From NCBI RefSeq assembly GCF_000308875.1, contig NZ_BAGL01000083.1, forward strand, positions 32,637 through 96,636: a stretch of 64,000 nt of DNA. The letters are read 5' to 3'. The notes under the pieces are model-generated. The model saw only the letters and a program-made list of their open reading frames with translations, made no database searches and was not told the DNA's origin. The DNA is from Nocardia transvalensis NBRC 15921 (GTDB taxonomy: Bacteria; Actinomycetota; Actinomycetes; Mycobacteriales; Mycobacteriaceae). Both the position numbers and the translations under genes were made by a program. Shown in pieces: positions 42,662 to 50,617 of the stretch. Every line of letters starts with the position of its first letter. The stretch's first letter is position 1.

Positions 42662-43201
42662 ATGGTGTCGACGAAGCCACGCATCGAGCCGGGCCGCCTG
42701 CGCGAACTCGGACCCGTCAACTGGGTGGTCTGGCAGGTACTTTCGCGAGCGGCGGGCACGCCCGATGCGCATCTGTTCAGCACCCTCGGCCGCACCGGCG
42801 GGTTGTTCCGGGGCTGGCTGCACTACTCCGGACGGCTGATGCCCGGCGGCAGGCTGTCCCGCTACGAGACCGAACTGGCGATCCTGCGCGTCGCGCACCT
42901 GCGCCGGTGCGACTACGAGACCGACCACCACATCCGGCTGGGCAAACGCGCCGGCATCGACCGCGAGGTCCTGGACCGCCTGCGCCTCGGCCCCGAAGCC
43001 CCCGGCTGGTCCGACCGCGAGCGCGCCCTGCTCGCCGCCGTCGACCAGCTCGTCCACAGCCGCGACGTCGACGACACCACCTGGTCCACCCTCGCCGCCC
43101 ACTACGACGAGCGCCACCTCATCGAAATAGTCCTCCTGGTCAACCAGTACGAGGGCCTGGCCAGCACCATCACCACCCTCCGCATCGAAACCGACCACTA
43201 G
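42662..43201 (+). CDS. Carboxymuconolactone decarboxylase/AhpD-like protein
   Basis: 179 residues with the CMD-family helical core; the active-site-like segment is RCDYETDHHIRLGKRAG. Only one Cys of the CxxC pair typical of AhpD is present, so peroxidase-reductase activity is doubtful and a decarboxylase or other role is equally likely. ATG 42662. Single gene, 54 bp before a flavin oxidoreductase gene on the same strand. Confidence 0.78.
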   Translation: MVSTKPRIEPGRLRELGPVNWVVWQVLSRAAGTPDAHLFSTLGRTGGLFRGWLHYSGRLMPGGRLSRYETELAILRVAHLRRCDYETDHHIRLGKRAGIDREVLDRLRLGPEAPGWSDRERALLAAVDQLVHSRDVDDTTWSTLAAHYDERHLIEIVLLVNQYEGLASTITTLRIETDH

Positions 43202-43254
43202 CGCCGACCCGGAATTCGATCGAGGTTGTCGGTGGGGTCTGTCACCATCGGTGC

Positions 43255-44148
43255 ATGACGACCCTGGGTTCGGTGTTCCTTCCGCAGCATCCGCCGGAGC
43301 GGGTGGTCGAGGTGGCTCGGGCGGCCGAGGAGGCCGGGCTCGAGGAGTTGTGGTTCTGGGAGGACTGCTTCTTCGAGGGCGCCGTGTCCGCGACGGCCGC
43401 GGCGCTGGCCCGGACCGAGCGGCTGCGCATCGGGGTCGGGGTGCTGCCGGTGCCGCTGCGCAACGTGGCCCTGACGGCGATGGAGATCGCCACCGTGGAG
43501 CGCATGTTCCCGGGGCGCACGGTGTGGGGTGTGGGGCACGGTGTCCAGGAGTGGATGGGGCAGATCGGCGCTCGCGTCGAGTCACCGGTGACCCTGCTGC
43601 GCGAGTACGTCGATGCCCTGCGCGCCCTGTTGCGTGGTGAGCGGCTGACCGTGCAGGGCCGCTACGTCCGGCTCGAGGACGTCGCGCTCGATTGGCCACC
43701 GGCCGCCGCACCGGCGATCATCTCGGCGGCGACCGGACCGCGCACCCTGCGGCTCGTCGGCGAGATCGCCGACGGCGCGGTCCTCACCTCGGGCGCCACA
43801 CCCAACGACCTGCGCCGGGCGGTGGGCCTCCTCGGCGAGGGCAAGGCCACCGCGGGCCGCACCGACCCACCCGCGGTGATCGCCCACCTGATGGTCACCA
43901 CGGGCCCCGACGCCGAACAAAGGCTCATCGCAGGTATGCGGCGAATGGGCCGCACCGCACTGGCGGGCGTCGGCGCTCCGGGCGACGACGGCCTCGGCGT
44001 GGCAGGCGACGAACACGCCGTAGCCGACGCGGTGGCACTACTCGTGGACGCGGGCGCCGACACGGTGATCCTCGAACCGACCGACGACGCCGACCCGGTG
44101 GAATTCCTCCGCTTCGTCACCGACAAGGTCCGCCCACTAGTCCCCTGA
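43255..44148 (+). CDS. LLM-class (F420/FMN-dependent) oxidoreductase
   Basis: 297 residues, luciferase-like TIM barrel: EEAGLEELWFWEDCF near the N-terminus, VGVLPVPLRNV and GVGHGVQEWM are typical of F420-dependent LLM proteins. Substrate unknown. ATG 43255 chosen as the first start giving the family N-terminus (GSVFLPQ). It may be co-transcribed with the CMD gene. Confidence 0.83.
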   Translation: MTTLGSVFLPQHPPERVVEVARAAEEAGLEELWFWEDCFFEGAVSATAAALARTERLRIGVGVLPVPLRNVALTAMEIATVERMFPGRTVWGVGHGVQEWMGQIGARVESPVTLLREYVDALRALLRGERLTVQGRYVRLEDVALDWPPAAAPAIISAATGPRTLRLVGEIADGAVLTSGATPNDLRRAVGLLGEGKATAGRTDPPAVIAHLMVTTGPDAEQRLIAGMRRMGRTALAGVGAPGDDGLGVAGDEHAVADAVALLVDAGADTVILEPTDDADPVEFLRFVTDKVRPLVP

Positions 44149-44155
44149 GCGCTGC

Positions 44156-44228
44156 GCGCCAGGGAACGTGGAGATTGTCCGCGCCAGAGAACGTAGAGGT
44201 TTCCGCGCCAGGAAGCCTGAAGATATCC
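44156..44228 (+). repeat. Three imperfect 24-25 bp tandem repeats
   Basis: Units beginning GCGCCAG start at 44156, 44181 and 44205; each continues with a GAA-rich, AACGT-like middle and an AGRT-type end. They lie between the stop of the LLM gene and the convergent TetR gene. Unrelated in sequence to the palindromic element. Confidence 0.7.
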
Positions 44229-44254
44229 CAGAGGACCTGGGGTGGGGAACTCGT

Positions 44255-45082
44255 TCAGGTGCTTGGCTTTTCGATGAGGTCGGCGAGGCCGGCGAGTAGG
44301 CGGGGTAGGCCGAAATGCCAGGCGTGGTCGGCGGAGTAGGCGCTGTCGTGGGCTTGGCCGGCGGAGGCGCCGATGCGGGCGGCGAGGGGGTAGTGCTCGG
44401 GGTCGAAGACTCGCTCGAGGACCGGGGCCGCGCGTTCCCACCACTCGCGGTCGGAGAGGCCGCTGTCGGCGGCGGCGCGCTCGGTATCGATGGCGATGCG
44501 GGCCACGGAGGTCACGAAGCCGAGCAGGTGGGTGAGGGCCGCGTCCATCTCGACGTCGTCCAGGCCGAGCCCGTCGAAGGCGCGCAGTTCGTGGTCGTAC
44601 TTGGCGGCCACGCCCGGTCCCAGCGGCGGCCGCGTGGTCGGCACGTAGGCGACCCAGGGATGGCGAGTCAGCATCTCCCGGTTCTCGGTCGCGATCACGG
44701 AAACCCTTTCCCGCCAAGGTAATCCGCCGATATCGGCGCGAGGCATTCCCTGGTAGACCGAATCCAGCATCAGATCGAGCAGTTCGGCCTTGCCCGGCAC
44801 GTAGGTGTAGGTGGCCATCGGCGTGAGGCCCAGCCGCGCGGCCACCGCGCGCATCGTGAGCGCCTCCAGCCCTTCCGAATCGGCGATCTCGACCGCCGCC
44901 GCGACCACCTCGTCGACGCTGCTGCGCTGCTTCGGACCGCGCCCGGGGGTGCGCGTCGGCGCGCGCCACAGCAACTCCAGCGTGCGCGCGGGGTCGCCCG
45001 CACCACTGCGCTCCCCGCCAGCGCGCCGCTCTCGCCGTTGCCTCGGCGTGCCGTTCGCGGACGACACGGCCTCGTCGCTCAT
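44255..45082 (-). CDS. TetR-family regulator with TetR_C-like sensor domain
   Basis: 275 residues. A basic low-complexity N-terminus of about 45 residues precedes the helix-turn-helix (LTMRAVAARLGLTPMATYTYV near residue 85) and a C-terminal ligand domain. ATG 45082 follows a GGAGGTG site. It faces the VOC-protein gene across an AAGTAC-AGC-GTACTT operator, which it likely binds. Confidence 0.85.
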   Translation of the reverse strand: MSDEAVSSANGTPRQRRERRAGGERSGAGDPARTLELLWRAPTRTPGRGPKQRSSVDEVVAAAVEIADSEGLEALTMRAVAARLGLTPMATYTYVPGKAELLDLMLDSVYQGMPRADIGGLPWRERVSVIATENREMLTRHPWVAYVPTTRPPLGPGVAAKYDHELRAFDGLGLDDVEMDAALTHLLGFVTSVARIAIDTERAAADSGLSDREWWERAAPVLERVFDPEHYPLAARIGASAGQAHDSAYSADHAWHFGLPRLLAGLADLIEKPST

Positions 45083-45156
45083 CGCCACCTCACCTCCGCG
45101 CCGATCGTATCGGCGTGACAACGCTCACAGTGCACTGCGGCGGGAATTTCTCTACA

Positions 45157-45171
45157 AAGTACAGCGTACTT
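45157..45171. promoter_or_regulatory. Inverted-repeat operator between TetR and VOC genes
   Basis: AAGTAC (45157-45162), AGC, GTACTT (45166-45171): perfect 6-bp arms with a 3-nt spacer, flanked by related GTAC repeats. Its position, 75 bp from the TetR start and 31 bp from the VOC start, suits a TetR site repressing both. Confidence 0.6.
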
Positions 45172-45202
45172 AGTACAGAGTTGTTCGACGCCAGGAGACA
45201 CC

Positions 45203-45604
45203 ATGAAGATCACCGCATCCGCCCTCTCCCTGAACGTGCCCGATCCGGAGGCGTCGGCGGCCTTCCTCGTCGAGCACTTCGGCTTCGCGGTCGAGATGTC
45301 CGCCGACGGTTTCGTCTCGCTGGGCCGCCCCGACGCCGGCTTCGGCATCGTCTACCTGCGCACGGGTCTGTCGACATTCAAACCGGAGCGCATCGCGGGC
45401 TCCGCGGGCGAGGGCCTGCTGGTGGTTTTCGTCGTCGACGACATCGACGCCGAATACGAGCGGGTGCGCGCGGAGGGGGTTCCGATCGTGACGCCGATCG
45501 AGACCGAGCCGTGGGGCGAGCGCTATTTCCAGACGCTCGACCCGAACGGCATCGTCATCCAGCTCGTCCAGTGGGTTGAGGCGCCCCCGGGCAGCGAATC
45601 CTGA
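45203..45604 (+). CDS. VOC/glyoxalase-fold protein
   Basis: 133 residues with two beta-alpha-beta-beta-beta units of the vicinal oxygen chelate fold (SLNVPDPEASAAFL and FVVDDIDAEYERV; terminal FQTLDPNGIVIQLVQW). Members include glyoxalases, dioxygenases and drug-binding resistance proteins. The divergent TetR gene suggests inducible protection. Catalytic metal ligands cannot be fixed from sequence alone. Confidence 0.83.
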   Translation: MKITASALSLNVPDPEASAAFLVEHFGFAVEMSADGFVSLGRPDAGFGIVYLRTGLSTFKPERIAGSAGEGLLVVFVVDDIDAEYERVRAEGVPIVTPIETEPWGERYFQTLDPNGIVIQLVQWVEAPPGSES

Positions 45605-45616
45605 TGTGCGACAGGC

Positions 45617-45646
45617 GTTCCCGGCGGGCCTCTGCCCGCCGGGAAC
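45617..45646. terminator. Bidirectional hairpin terminator
   Basis: Perfect 13-bp arms GTTCCCGGCGGGC (45617-45629) and complement (45634-45646) with a 4-nt CTCT loop, between the convergent VOC and NmrA-like genes. Confidence 0.8.
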
Positions 45647-45652
45647 CGCCGG

Positions 45653-46507
45653 TCATTTGCCGAGCGCGGCCGAGAACACCTCGGTGACTGGCGTCGATGC
45701 CCGGCCGATCAACTTCTGTAGATCACCGCTGGTCACATCCAGCAGCCCGCCCCGTACACCGGTGTCCGCATCGGCCAGCACCTGCGCGTAGTCCGCGGGC
45801 AGACCGGCCTTCTCCAGCGCGGAGGCGTACTCCGCTTGCGGGAGATCCTGGTAGCGCACCGGTTTCCCGGATACCTCCGAAAGAACCTGCGCCAGATCCG
45901 CATACGTGAGACGCTGGTCGCCGCCCAGTTCGTAGACCTGCCCGGCGTGCCCGTCGGTGGTGAGAACGGCCGCGGCGGCCTCGGCATAGTCGGCCCGGGC
46001 CGCACCGGCCACCCGGCCCTCGCCCGCCGCACCCGACAGCACACCGCTGTCGACCGCCGGCGCCAGCGCGCTCGCGTAGTTCTCCCAGTACCACCCGTTG
46101 CGCAGAATCGCGTGCGGCACAGCGGATTCGGCGAGTACGGCCTCGGTGCCGCGATGCTCCTGCGCGAGAATCATCGAGTTCTCGGTGGCCCGCGGAATGC
46201 TGGTGTAGGCGAGCAGTTCCACCCCGGCCCGCTCGGCGGCGCGAATCACGGTGGCGTGCTGGTCCACTCGCGCGCCGAACTCGTTGCCGGAGACCAGCAG
46301 CACCCGATCGACACCCGTCAGGGCGCGATCCAGCGCCTCGGCGTCGTCGTAGGACGCCTGGCGCACGTCGACCCCGCGCTCGGCGAGATCGGCCACTTTC
46401 GACGGATCCCGGACGATCGCGACGACCGGCCCCGCCTCCCGGCGCAGCAGCGCCTCCACGACGAGACGGCCGAGCTGCCCACTGGCTCCGGTGACTGCGA
46501 CGGTCAT
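45653..46507 (-). CDS. NmrA-like NAD(P)-binding oxidoreductase (quinone oxidoreductase 2 type)
   Basis: 284 residues. Rossmann motif VTGASGQLGRLV at the N-terminus, later YTSIPRATENS and LRNGWYWENY as in YtfG/QorB NAD(P)H:quinone oxidoreductases. ATG 46507 has GGAGG five bases upstream. Head-to-head with an HxlR regulator, a common pairing where the regulator senses quinones or aldehydes. Confidence 0.85.
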   Translation of the reverse strand: MTVAVTGASGQLGRLVVEALLRREAGPVVAIVRDPSKVADLAERGVDVRQASYDDAEALDRALTGVDRVLLVSGNEFGARVDQHATVIRAAERAGVELLAYTSIPRATENSMILAQEHRGTEAVLAESAVPHAILRNGWYWENYASALAPAVDSGVLSGAAGEGRVAGAARADYAEAAAAVLTTDGHAGQVYELGGDQRLTYADLAQVLSEVSGKPVRYQDLPQAEYASALEKAGLPADYAQVLADADTGVRGGLLDVTSGDLQKLIGRASTPVTEVFSAALGK

Positions 46508-46541
46508 GACTACCTCCTGGTCGGCATACGGAATATCTAGC

Positions 46542-46558
46542 ACTAACTAATAGTTAGT
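46542..46558. promoter_or_regulatory. HxlR-type operator
   Basis: Perfect 7-bp inverted repeat ACTAACT (46542-46548), AAT, AGTTAGT (46552-46558) between the divergent NmrA-like and HxlR genes, matching the short AT-rich dyads bound by HxlR/YodB proteins. Confidence 0.65.
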
Positions 46559-46585
46559 ACATGATATTCCAGTACTACCAGACGA

Positions 46586-47002
46586 ATGAGTAGCATCGAT
46601 CACATGAGTACCCGGCAGACCACCGCGGCGGACGCGTCCGACCCGACGCTGGAGGCCGATGTCTTCGCTCGCAACTGCGACTCGCGCCCGGTGTTGCAGA
46701 ACGTCGCGAGCCGCTGGGGCGTCCTGGCTCTGGTCGCCCTGCGCGAGGGGCCGTACCGCTTCAGCGCCCTGCGCCGCCGCGTCGAGGGCGTGAGCGAACG
46801 CATGCTGTCGCAGACCCTGCAGGCGCTCGAACGCGACGGCCTGATCCACCGCGAGGTGCAGCAGTCCATCCCGCCGCGCGTCGAGTACACCCTCACCGAC
46901 CTGGGCTCCCAGGTCGCCGAACACCTCGAGGCCCTGATCGTGACGCTCGAGACCAATATCGATGCGATCCGGCGGGCCCAGGAGTCTTACCACCGCGAAT
47001 AG
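46586..47002 (+). CDS. HxlR-family transcriptional regulator
   Basis: 138 residues with a winged-helix domain (SRWGVLALVALREGPYRFS; VSERMLSQTLQALERDGLI). One Cys (NCDSRPVLQ) sits in the conserved N-terminal position used for thiol sensing by relatives such as YodB/QorR. It probably represses the divergent quinone-reductase-like gene. ATG 46586; an in-frame ATG at 46604 is possible. Confidence 0.85.
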   Translation: MSSIDHMSTRQTTAADASDPTLEADVFARNCDSRPVLQNVASRWGVLALVALREGPYRFSALRRRVEGVSERMLSQTLQALERDGLIHREVQQSIPPRVEYTLTDLGSQVAEHLEALIVTLETNIDAIRRAQESYHRE

Positions 47003-47872
47003 TTACCCGCGGTGCAGCGATCCGTTGCTGAGGTAGAACGGCGAGCCGCCGGCATCGATCCCCGCCATCGCCGTCGTCTGCTGCGTGCCGTCGCTCGCCA
47101 CGGCCCAGAGGTTACGTCGCATTCCGTGGCAGGTCTGGGTCTCCGGTGACAGTTCGGCGGTGTTCCCGTGGGCCTCGAGCGTCCACTCGCAGCCGTCGTC
47201 GGTGCGGGCGATGATCGTGTCGCCCGTGGCCGCGCGATACTCGACGCCGCCGGACACCGGTACCGGCAGCGCGAGACCGAGCGCGTTGTTCACATTCGCG
47301 ATGCCGACCATGTGCGTGGGATCCGGGGGATCCAGCCGCCAGGAGCCGGCGAACCGCCGCAGCGTCTCGTCGCGGTCGGCCGCCGAGGCACGGGTGCGGC
47401 GGCCGTCCACGAGGTCGAAGGAGAACGACGCGCCGACCAGATAGCTGTTGGCGTGCAGGGATTCCCATTCGTGGTCACCGTCGATCCGGATGCGCCAGCG
47501 GTCGACGTTGTAGCCCGCGCCGATGTTCCGGTTGAAGCAGTACTGGTCGGTCGAGGTCATTTCCAGGGCATCGGCCTCGACGCGGAAGCGCCAGGTGCAG
47601 CCCTGATCGGTGTAGCCGATGACCTCGCCGTTCTCGCCCCTGCGGAAATCGACGGTCCCGATCTGAGGGAAGGTCGCGGTGTAGCCCGGCAGGTCCAGGG
47701 TGGCCATATCGGTCATGGTCGCGGGGTCCGGCCGGTCGTAGTTCCAGGTGCCCAGATAGGGCGCGACCGGATCGTCCGGGGCCGCGACGGCCGAGGGGGC
47801 GGACAGGCCGATCAGGCCCAGTGCGGTGACGGCGGCCAGCACGGCGCGCTGTCGGAAGGTCGGATATGTCAT
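47003..47872 (-). CDS. Secreted two-repeat protein of unknown function
   Basis: 289 residues with a Sec signal peptide (cleavage near SAVAAPDD). Two homologous halves: YLGTWNYDRPDPATMTDMA near residue 39 and FAGSWRLDPPDPTHMVGIA near residue 174, each followed by a GC.W.(F/L) motif. An internally duplicated beta-rich domain. Its stop adjoins the HxlR stop without overlap, and it faces the sigma factor gene across an inverted repeat. Family not recognised. Confidence 0.68.
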   Translation of the reverse strand: MTYPTFRQRAVLAAVTALGLIGLSAPSAVAAPDDPVAPYLGTWNYDRPDPATMTDMATLDLPGYTATFPQIGTVDFRRGENGEVIGYTDQGCTWRFRVEADALEMTSTDQYCFNRNIGAGYNVDRWRIRIDGDHEWESLHANSYLVGASFSFDLVDGRRTRASAADRDETLRRFAGSWRLDPPDPTHMVGIANVNNALGLALPVPVSGGVEYRAATGDTIIARTDDGCEWTLEAHGNTAELSPETQTCHGMRRNLWAVASDGTQQTTAMAGIDAGGSPFYLSNGSLHRG

Positions 47873-47894
47873 GACTGTCGGACGAGGCGGCGGC

Positions 47895-47933
47895 CGCGAA
47901 AGTTACCGGCCGCGGCGGCGGTAACTTTTCGCG
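47895..47933. promoter_or_regulatory. Long inverted repeat in a divergent promoter region
   Basis: CGCGAAAGTTACCG (47895-47908) and CGGTAACTTTTCGCG (47919-47933) are complementary over 14 bp apart from one extra base, around a 10-nt centre, between the secreted-protein and sigma-factor genes. It could be an operator or back-to-back promoter elements. Confidence 0.5.
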
Positions 47934-47955
47934 GGCCCGTCCCGTCCTGGACTAT

Positions 47956-48804
47956 ATGGAGATGTCGAAGGAACTCGCCGACTCGTGGCGAGCGCATCGC
48001 ATGCATCTGGTCGGGCTGGCATTCCGCATGCTCGGCGATATCGGCGAGGCCGAGGACGTCGTGCAGGAGGCATTCACCCGCCTGAGCCGCGCCGACGGGA
48101 TCGATGACGAGCGCGCCTGGTTGACCGTGGTCACCGGCCGTCTGTGCCTGGACCAGCTCCGCAGTGCCCGGGCCCGGCACGAAAGCCCTTGGGACCTGGA
48201 CGATTTCCCGTCCGCCGCACCCGTTTCCCGGGATCCGGAACCCGACCCGGCCGACCGGGTCACCCTCGACCAGGAGGTGCAGTTCGCCCTGCTGGTGGTG
48301 CTGCAACGCCTCGACCCCGCCGAACGAGTGGCCTTCGTCCTGCACGACGTCTTCGCCCTGCCCTTCGAGACGATCGCAGGCACCCTCGGCCGTCCCGCCG
48401 GCACCTGCCGGCAGCTGGCGCGCCGGGCCCGCCACAAGATCGCCGACGCCGGACGGGAACCGAAACTCGTTGCCGCGCCGCAGCATCGAGCGGTTACCGA
48501 ACGCTTCATCGCCGCCTGCGCGGGCGGCGATGTCGAGGCCCTGGTCGCGGTGCTGCATCCGGAAGCCTGGGGCAGGGTCGAATTCGCCGCCCCCGCGGGC
48601 ATGGACCCGATCGTCACCCGCGGCCCGAGCGCCATGATCGACAACCTGCTCCGCTACTACGGTCCCGCCGTCACCCTGATCCCGCACCCGGCGAGCGACG
48701 CCCCCGCCGTCCTCGCCTTCGTCGACCGCCGCCTGTTCGCGGAGCTGACCCTTACCCTGGCCGACGACCGGATCATCCGCATCGACTCCACCGTCACCCT
48801 GTGA
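47956..48804 (+). CDS. ECF sigma factor with C-terminal SnoaL-like domain (SigJ/ECF41 type)
   Basis: 282 residues. Sigma region 2 (AFRMLGDIGEAEDVVQEAFTRL) and region 4 (FALPFETIAGTLGRPAGTCRQLARRARHKI) are followed by about 110 residues of an NTF2/SnoaL-like domain, which in ECF41 proteins replaces an anti-sigma factor and modulates activity. The end overlaps the convergent LLM gene by 11 nt. Upstream it shares the inverted repeat with the secreted-protein gene, a plausible target. Confidence 0.87.
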   Translation: MEMSKELADSWRAHRMHLVGLAFRMLGDIGEAEDVVQEAFTRLSRADGIDDERAWLTVVTGRLCLDQLRSARARHESPWDLDDFPSAAPVSRDPEPDPADRVTLDQEVQFALLVVLQRLDPAERVAFVLHDVFALPFETIAGTLGRPAGTCRQLARRARHKIADAGREPKLVAAPQHRAVTERFIAACAGGDVEALVAVLHPEAWGRVEFAAPAGMDPIVTRGPSAMIDNLLRYYGPAVTLIPHPASDAPAVLAFVDRRLFAELTLTLADDRIIRIDSTVTL

Positions 48805-49672
48805 GCAGGCGTTCCGCCCATTCCAGGTGGGAATCCAGGTCGGACACCGCGAACATCAGGTCGACGAATATGTCGCCATAGCCGTCGTCGTTCAGGGTCC
48901 GGACGGTCTCCGCGACCTGCTCGACGGTGGAGCCTGCCGCGACATTGACGCGGAGGAAGGTGTGGATCGCGGCCGGGTCCCGCCCTACGGCGCGAGCCGC
49001 CTCGTCGATGATCGCGCGCTGCCGCGGGAGTGCCGCCATGCCGTGGGTGCGCGCGGGCACCTGCACCACCGCCAGCCAGCCGTCGGCGCGCTCGCCGACC
49101 CGCTTCAGTCCCGGCGTCGTGAAACCCCCCAGATAGATGGGCGGCCGCGGGCGCTGCACCGGTTGAAGATCGACCCACGACGGCGGGATCGACACGCGTT
49201 CTCCCTCGTACTCGACCGGATTCGTCGTCCACCACGCGTCCAGGACCTCGAGCAGTTCGTCGAGGTGGGCGCCACGGCGGCGGAACGGCGCCCCGGCCGC
49301 CCGGAACTCGTCCGGCGACCAGCCGATGCCGAACCCCGGCAGCAGCCGTCCGCCGCTGATCACATCGATACTGGTCAGCTGCCGGGCCAGCGGGACGGGC
49401 GAATACCACGGGGCGACAAGCACATTGCTCCCGAGCCGGGCGGTCCGCGTCGCCGTCGCGGCAACCGTCAAGGCCACCAATGGGTCCAGGCTGGTGCGGA
49501 ACTCCGGCGGAATGGTGTCGGACCCGGCGTAGCCGACCGTCGGCCGCACCGGCGCGAGCAATCGGTCGCCTACCCACAGGCTGCCCGCACCCATCCCCTC
49601 GACAGTCGCCGCGAAGCGCGCCACATCCTCGTACGCCGACTTACCGAACTGCGGTAACGCGAATCCAAGCAT
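48794..49672 (-). CDS. LLM-class F420-dependent oxidoreductase
   Basis: 292 residues, luciferase-like barrel: GAGSLWVGDRLLAP, TRTARLGSNVLVAPWYSP and GFGIGWSPDEF are typical of the TIGR03619-like F420-dependent group. Substrate unknown. ATG 49672; the promoter lies in 49673-49790. Confidence 0.83.
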   Translation of the reverse strand: MLGFALPQFGKSAYEDVARFAATVEGMGAGSLWVGDRLLAPVRPTVGYAGSDTIPPEFRTSLDPLVALTVAATATRTARLGSNVLVAPWYSPVPLARQLTSIDVISGGRLLPGFGIGWSPDEFRAAGAPFRRRGAHLDELLEVLDAWWTTNPVEYEGERVSIPPSWVDLQPVQRPRPPIYLGGFTTPGLKRVGERADGWLAVVQVPARTHGMAALPRQRAIIDEAARAVGRDPAAIHTFLRVNVAAGSTVEQVAETVRTLNDDGYGDIFVDLMFAVSDLDSHLEWAERLLTG

Positions 49673-49699
49673 GTCGGCCAGGCTAGCTATGAAAACCAG

Positions 49700-49729
49700 T
49701 CAGTTCAATAGTTAGAACCATTCAGTTCA
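49700..49729. promoter_or_regulatory. Direct repeats upstream of the LLM gene
   Basis: TCAGTTCA occurs at 49700-49707 and 49722-49729, 22 bp apart (two helical turns), with a GTTC ... GAAC dyad (49703-49718) between. It may be an operator for the LLM gene (start 49672); no adjacent regulator gene is seen. Confidence 0.4.
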
Positions 49730-49790
49730 GAGCAAACCTCATACAAGACAATCGGTCTCAGCACATCCGGCCGGTAGCGCACGACCCGCG

Positions 49791-50450
49791 CTATGCCCAG
49801 GGCTCCCACTCGTCGGTAGGGAGGGAGACACCGAACGGTTCCGGCAGCGTGATGGTCTCCCCGAACTTCCAGGACACCGACTGCCGATAGCTGCCGGACT
49901 CACGGTCCGGCCCGGTGAACAGGGTTGTCGCGGCGGCCTTCGGATCTCGGTCGACGAGCAGGTAATAGCCGATGCCCACGCGCGCATAGCCGTTCCACTT
50001 GCTCGGGCGAACTCGGCGGGGTCCGGGTTGCCTGTCCTCGGCGGCATTCGACGGCGAGGTGACCTCCACCGTCAGCGCCAACTGTCTGGGTACGACCTTG
50101 GTCAGCGCTGCCGTGCGTGCCTGCCGCGCGACATCCTTGTCCACCACACACAGATCCGGGATGTAGCCGTCGTGGATCTCGCTCAGAGCGAGATCTTGGG
50201 TCTGCACACACCGCCAGCGAAACGCCGAATCGTCCGCCTGCGCCACGGCGAATGGAGCTTGTATCTCGCTCACGATCATGTTGTGAGCGAAGTCCGGTCC
50301 CGGTGCCACAACTATCTCCCCCCCGATGATCTCGACCCGAGTCCCGTCGTGCGGCAGGTCGAGAATGTCCGCCAGCTCGTCCCGCATCCACAGCTCGTAC
50401 GGATCCGCGGGCAACTCGCGATGACGATGAACAACAGCCATGACACTCAT
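49791..50450 (-). CDS. Uma2/DUF820-family nuclease-like protein
   Basis: 219 residues, PD-(D/E)xK fold. Characteristic motifs are RVEIIGGEIV, the catalytic Asp in GYIPDLCVV and EVTSPSN; a later GIGYYLLVDRDP is typical. Members are putative restriction-type endonucleases, usually solitary and of unknown target. ATG 50450 has GGGAGGG seven bases upstream. Confidence 0.82.
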   Translation of the reverse strand: MSVMAVVHRHRELPADPYELWMRDELADILDLPHDGTRVEIIGGEIVVAPGPDFAHNMIVSEIQAPFAVAQADDSAFRWRCVQTQDLALSEIHDGYIPDLCVVDKDVARQARTAALTKVVPRQLALTVEVTSPSNAAEDRQPGPRRVRPSKWNGYARVGIGYYLLVDRDPKAAATTLFTGPDRESGSYRQSVSWKFGETITLPEPFGVSLPTDEWEPWA

Positions 50451-50573
50451 GTGGTGTCCCTCCCTTGTGCTGATACCGCCATCGTATTCGGGGCGCACCG
50501 ATAATCCCAGCTAGAGGCGGTTCCCGCACCCCTTTCGGCAACACGCACCCCCTGCGTATTCCCGCACACAGCA

Positions 50574-50609
50574 AAGGTGCCCTCCGGTTCGAAAACCGAA
50601 GGACACCTT
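50574..50609 (-). terminator. Hairpin terminator of the dihydrolipoyl dehydrogenase gene
   Basis: Two 16-base arms (50574-50589 and 50594-50609) pair at 14 positions around CGAA, ending nine bases before the stop of the gene at 50618. AAGG/CCTT ends give a short T-run. Confidence 0.7.
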
Positions 50610-50617
50610 GGCCGGGA

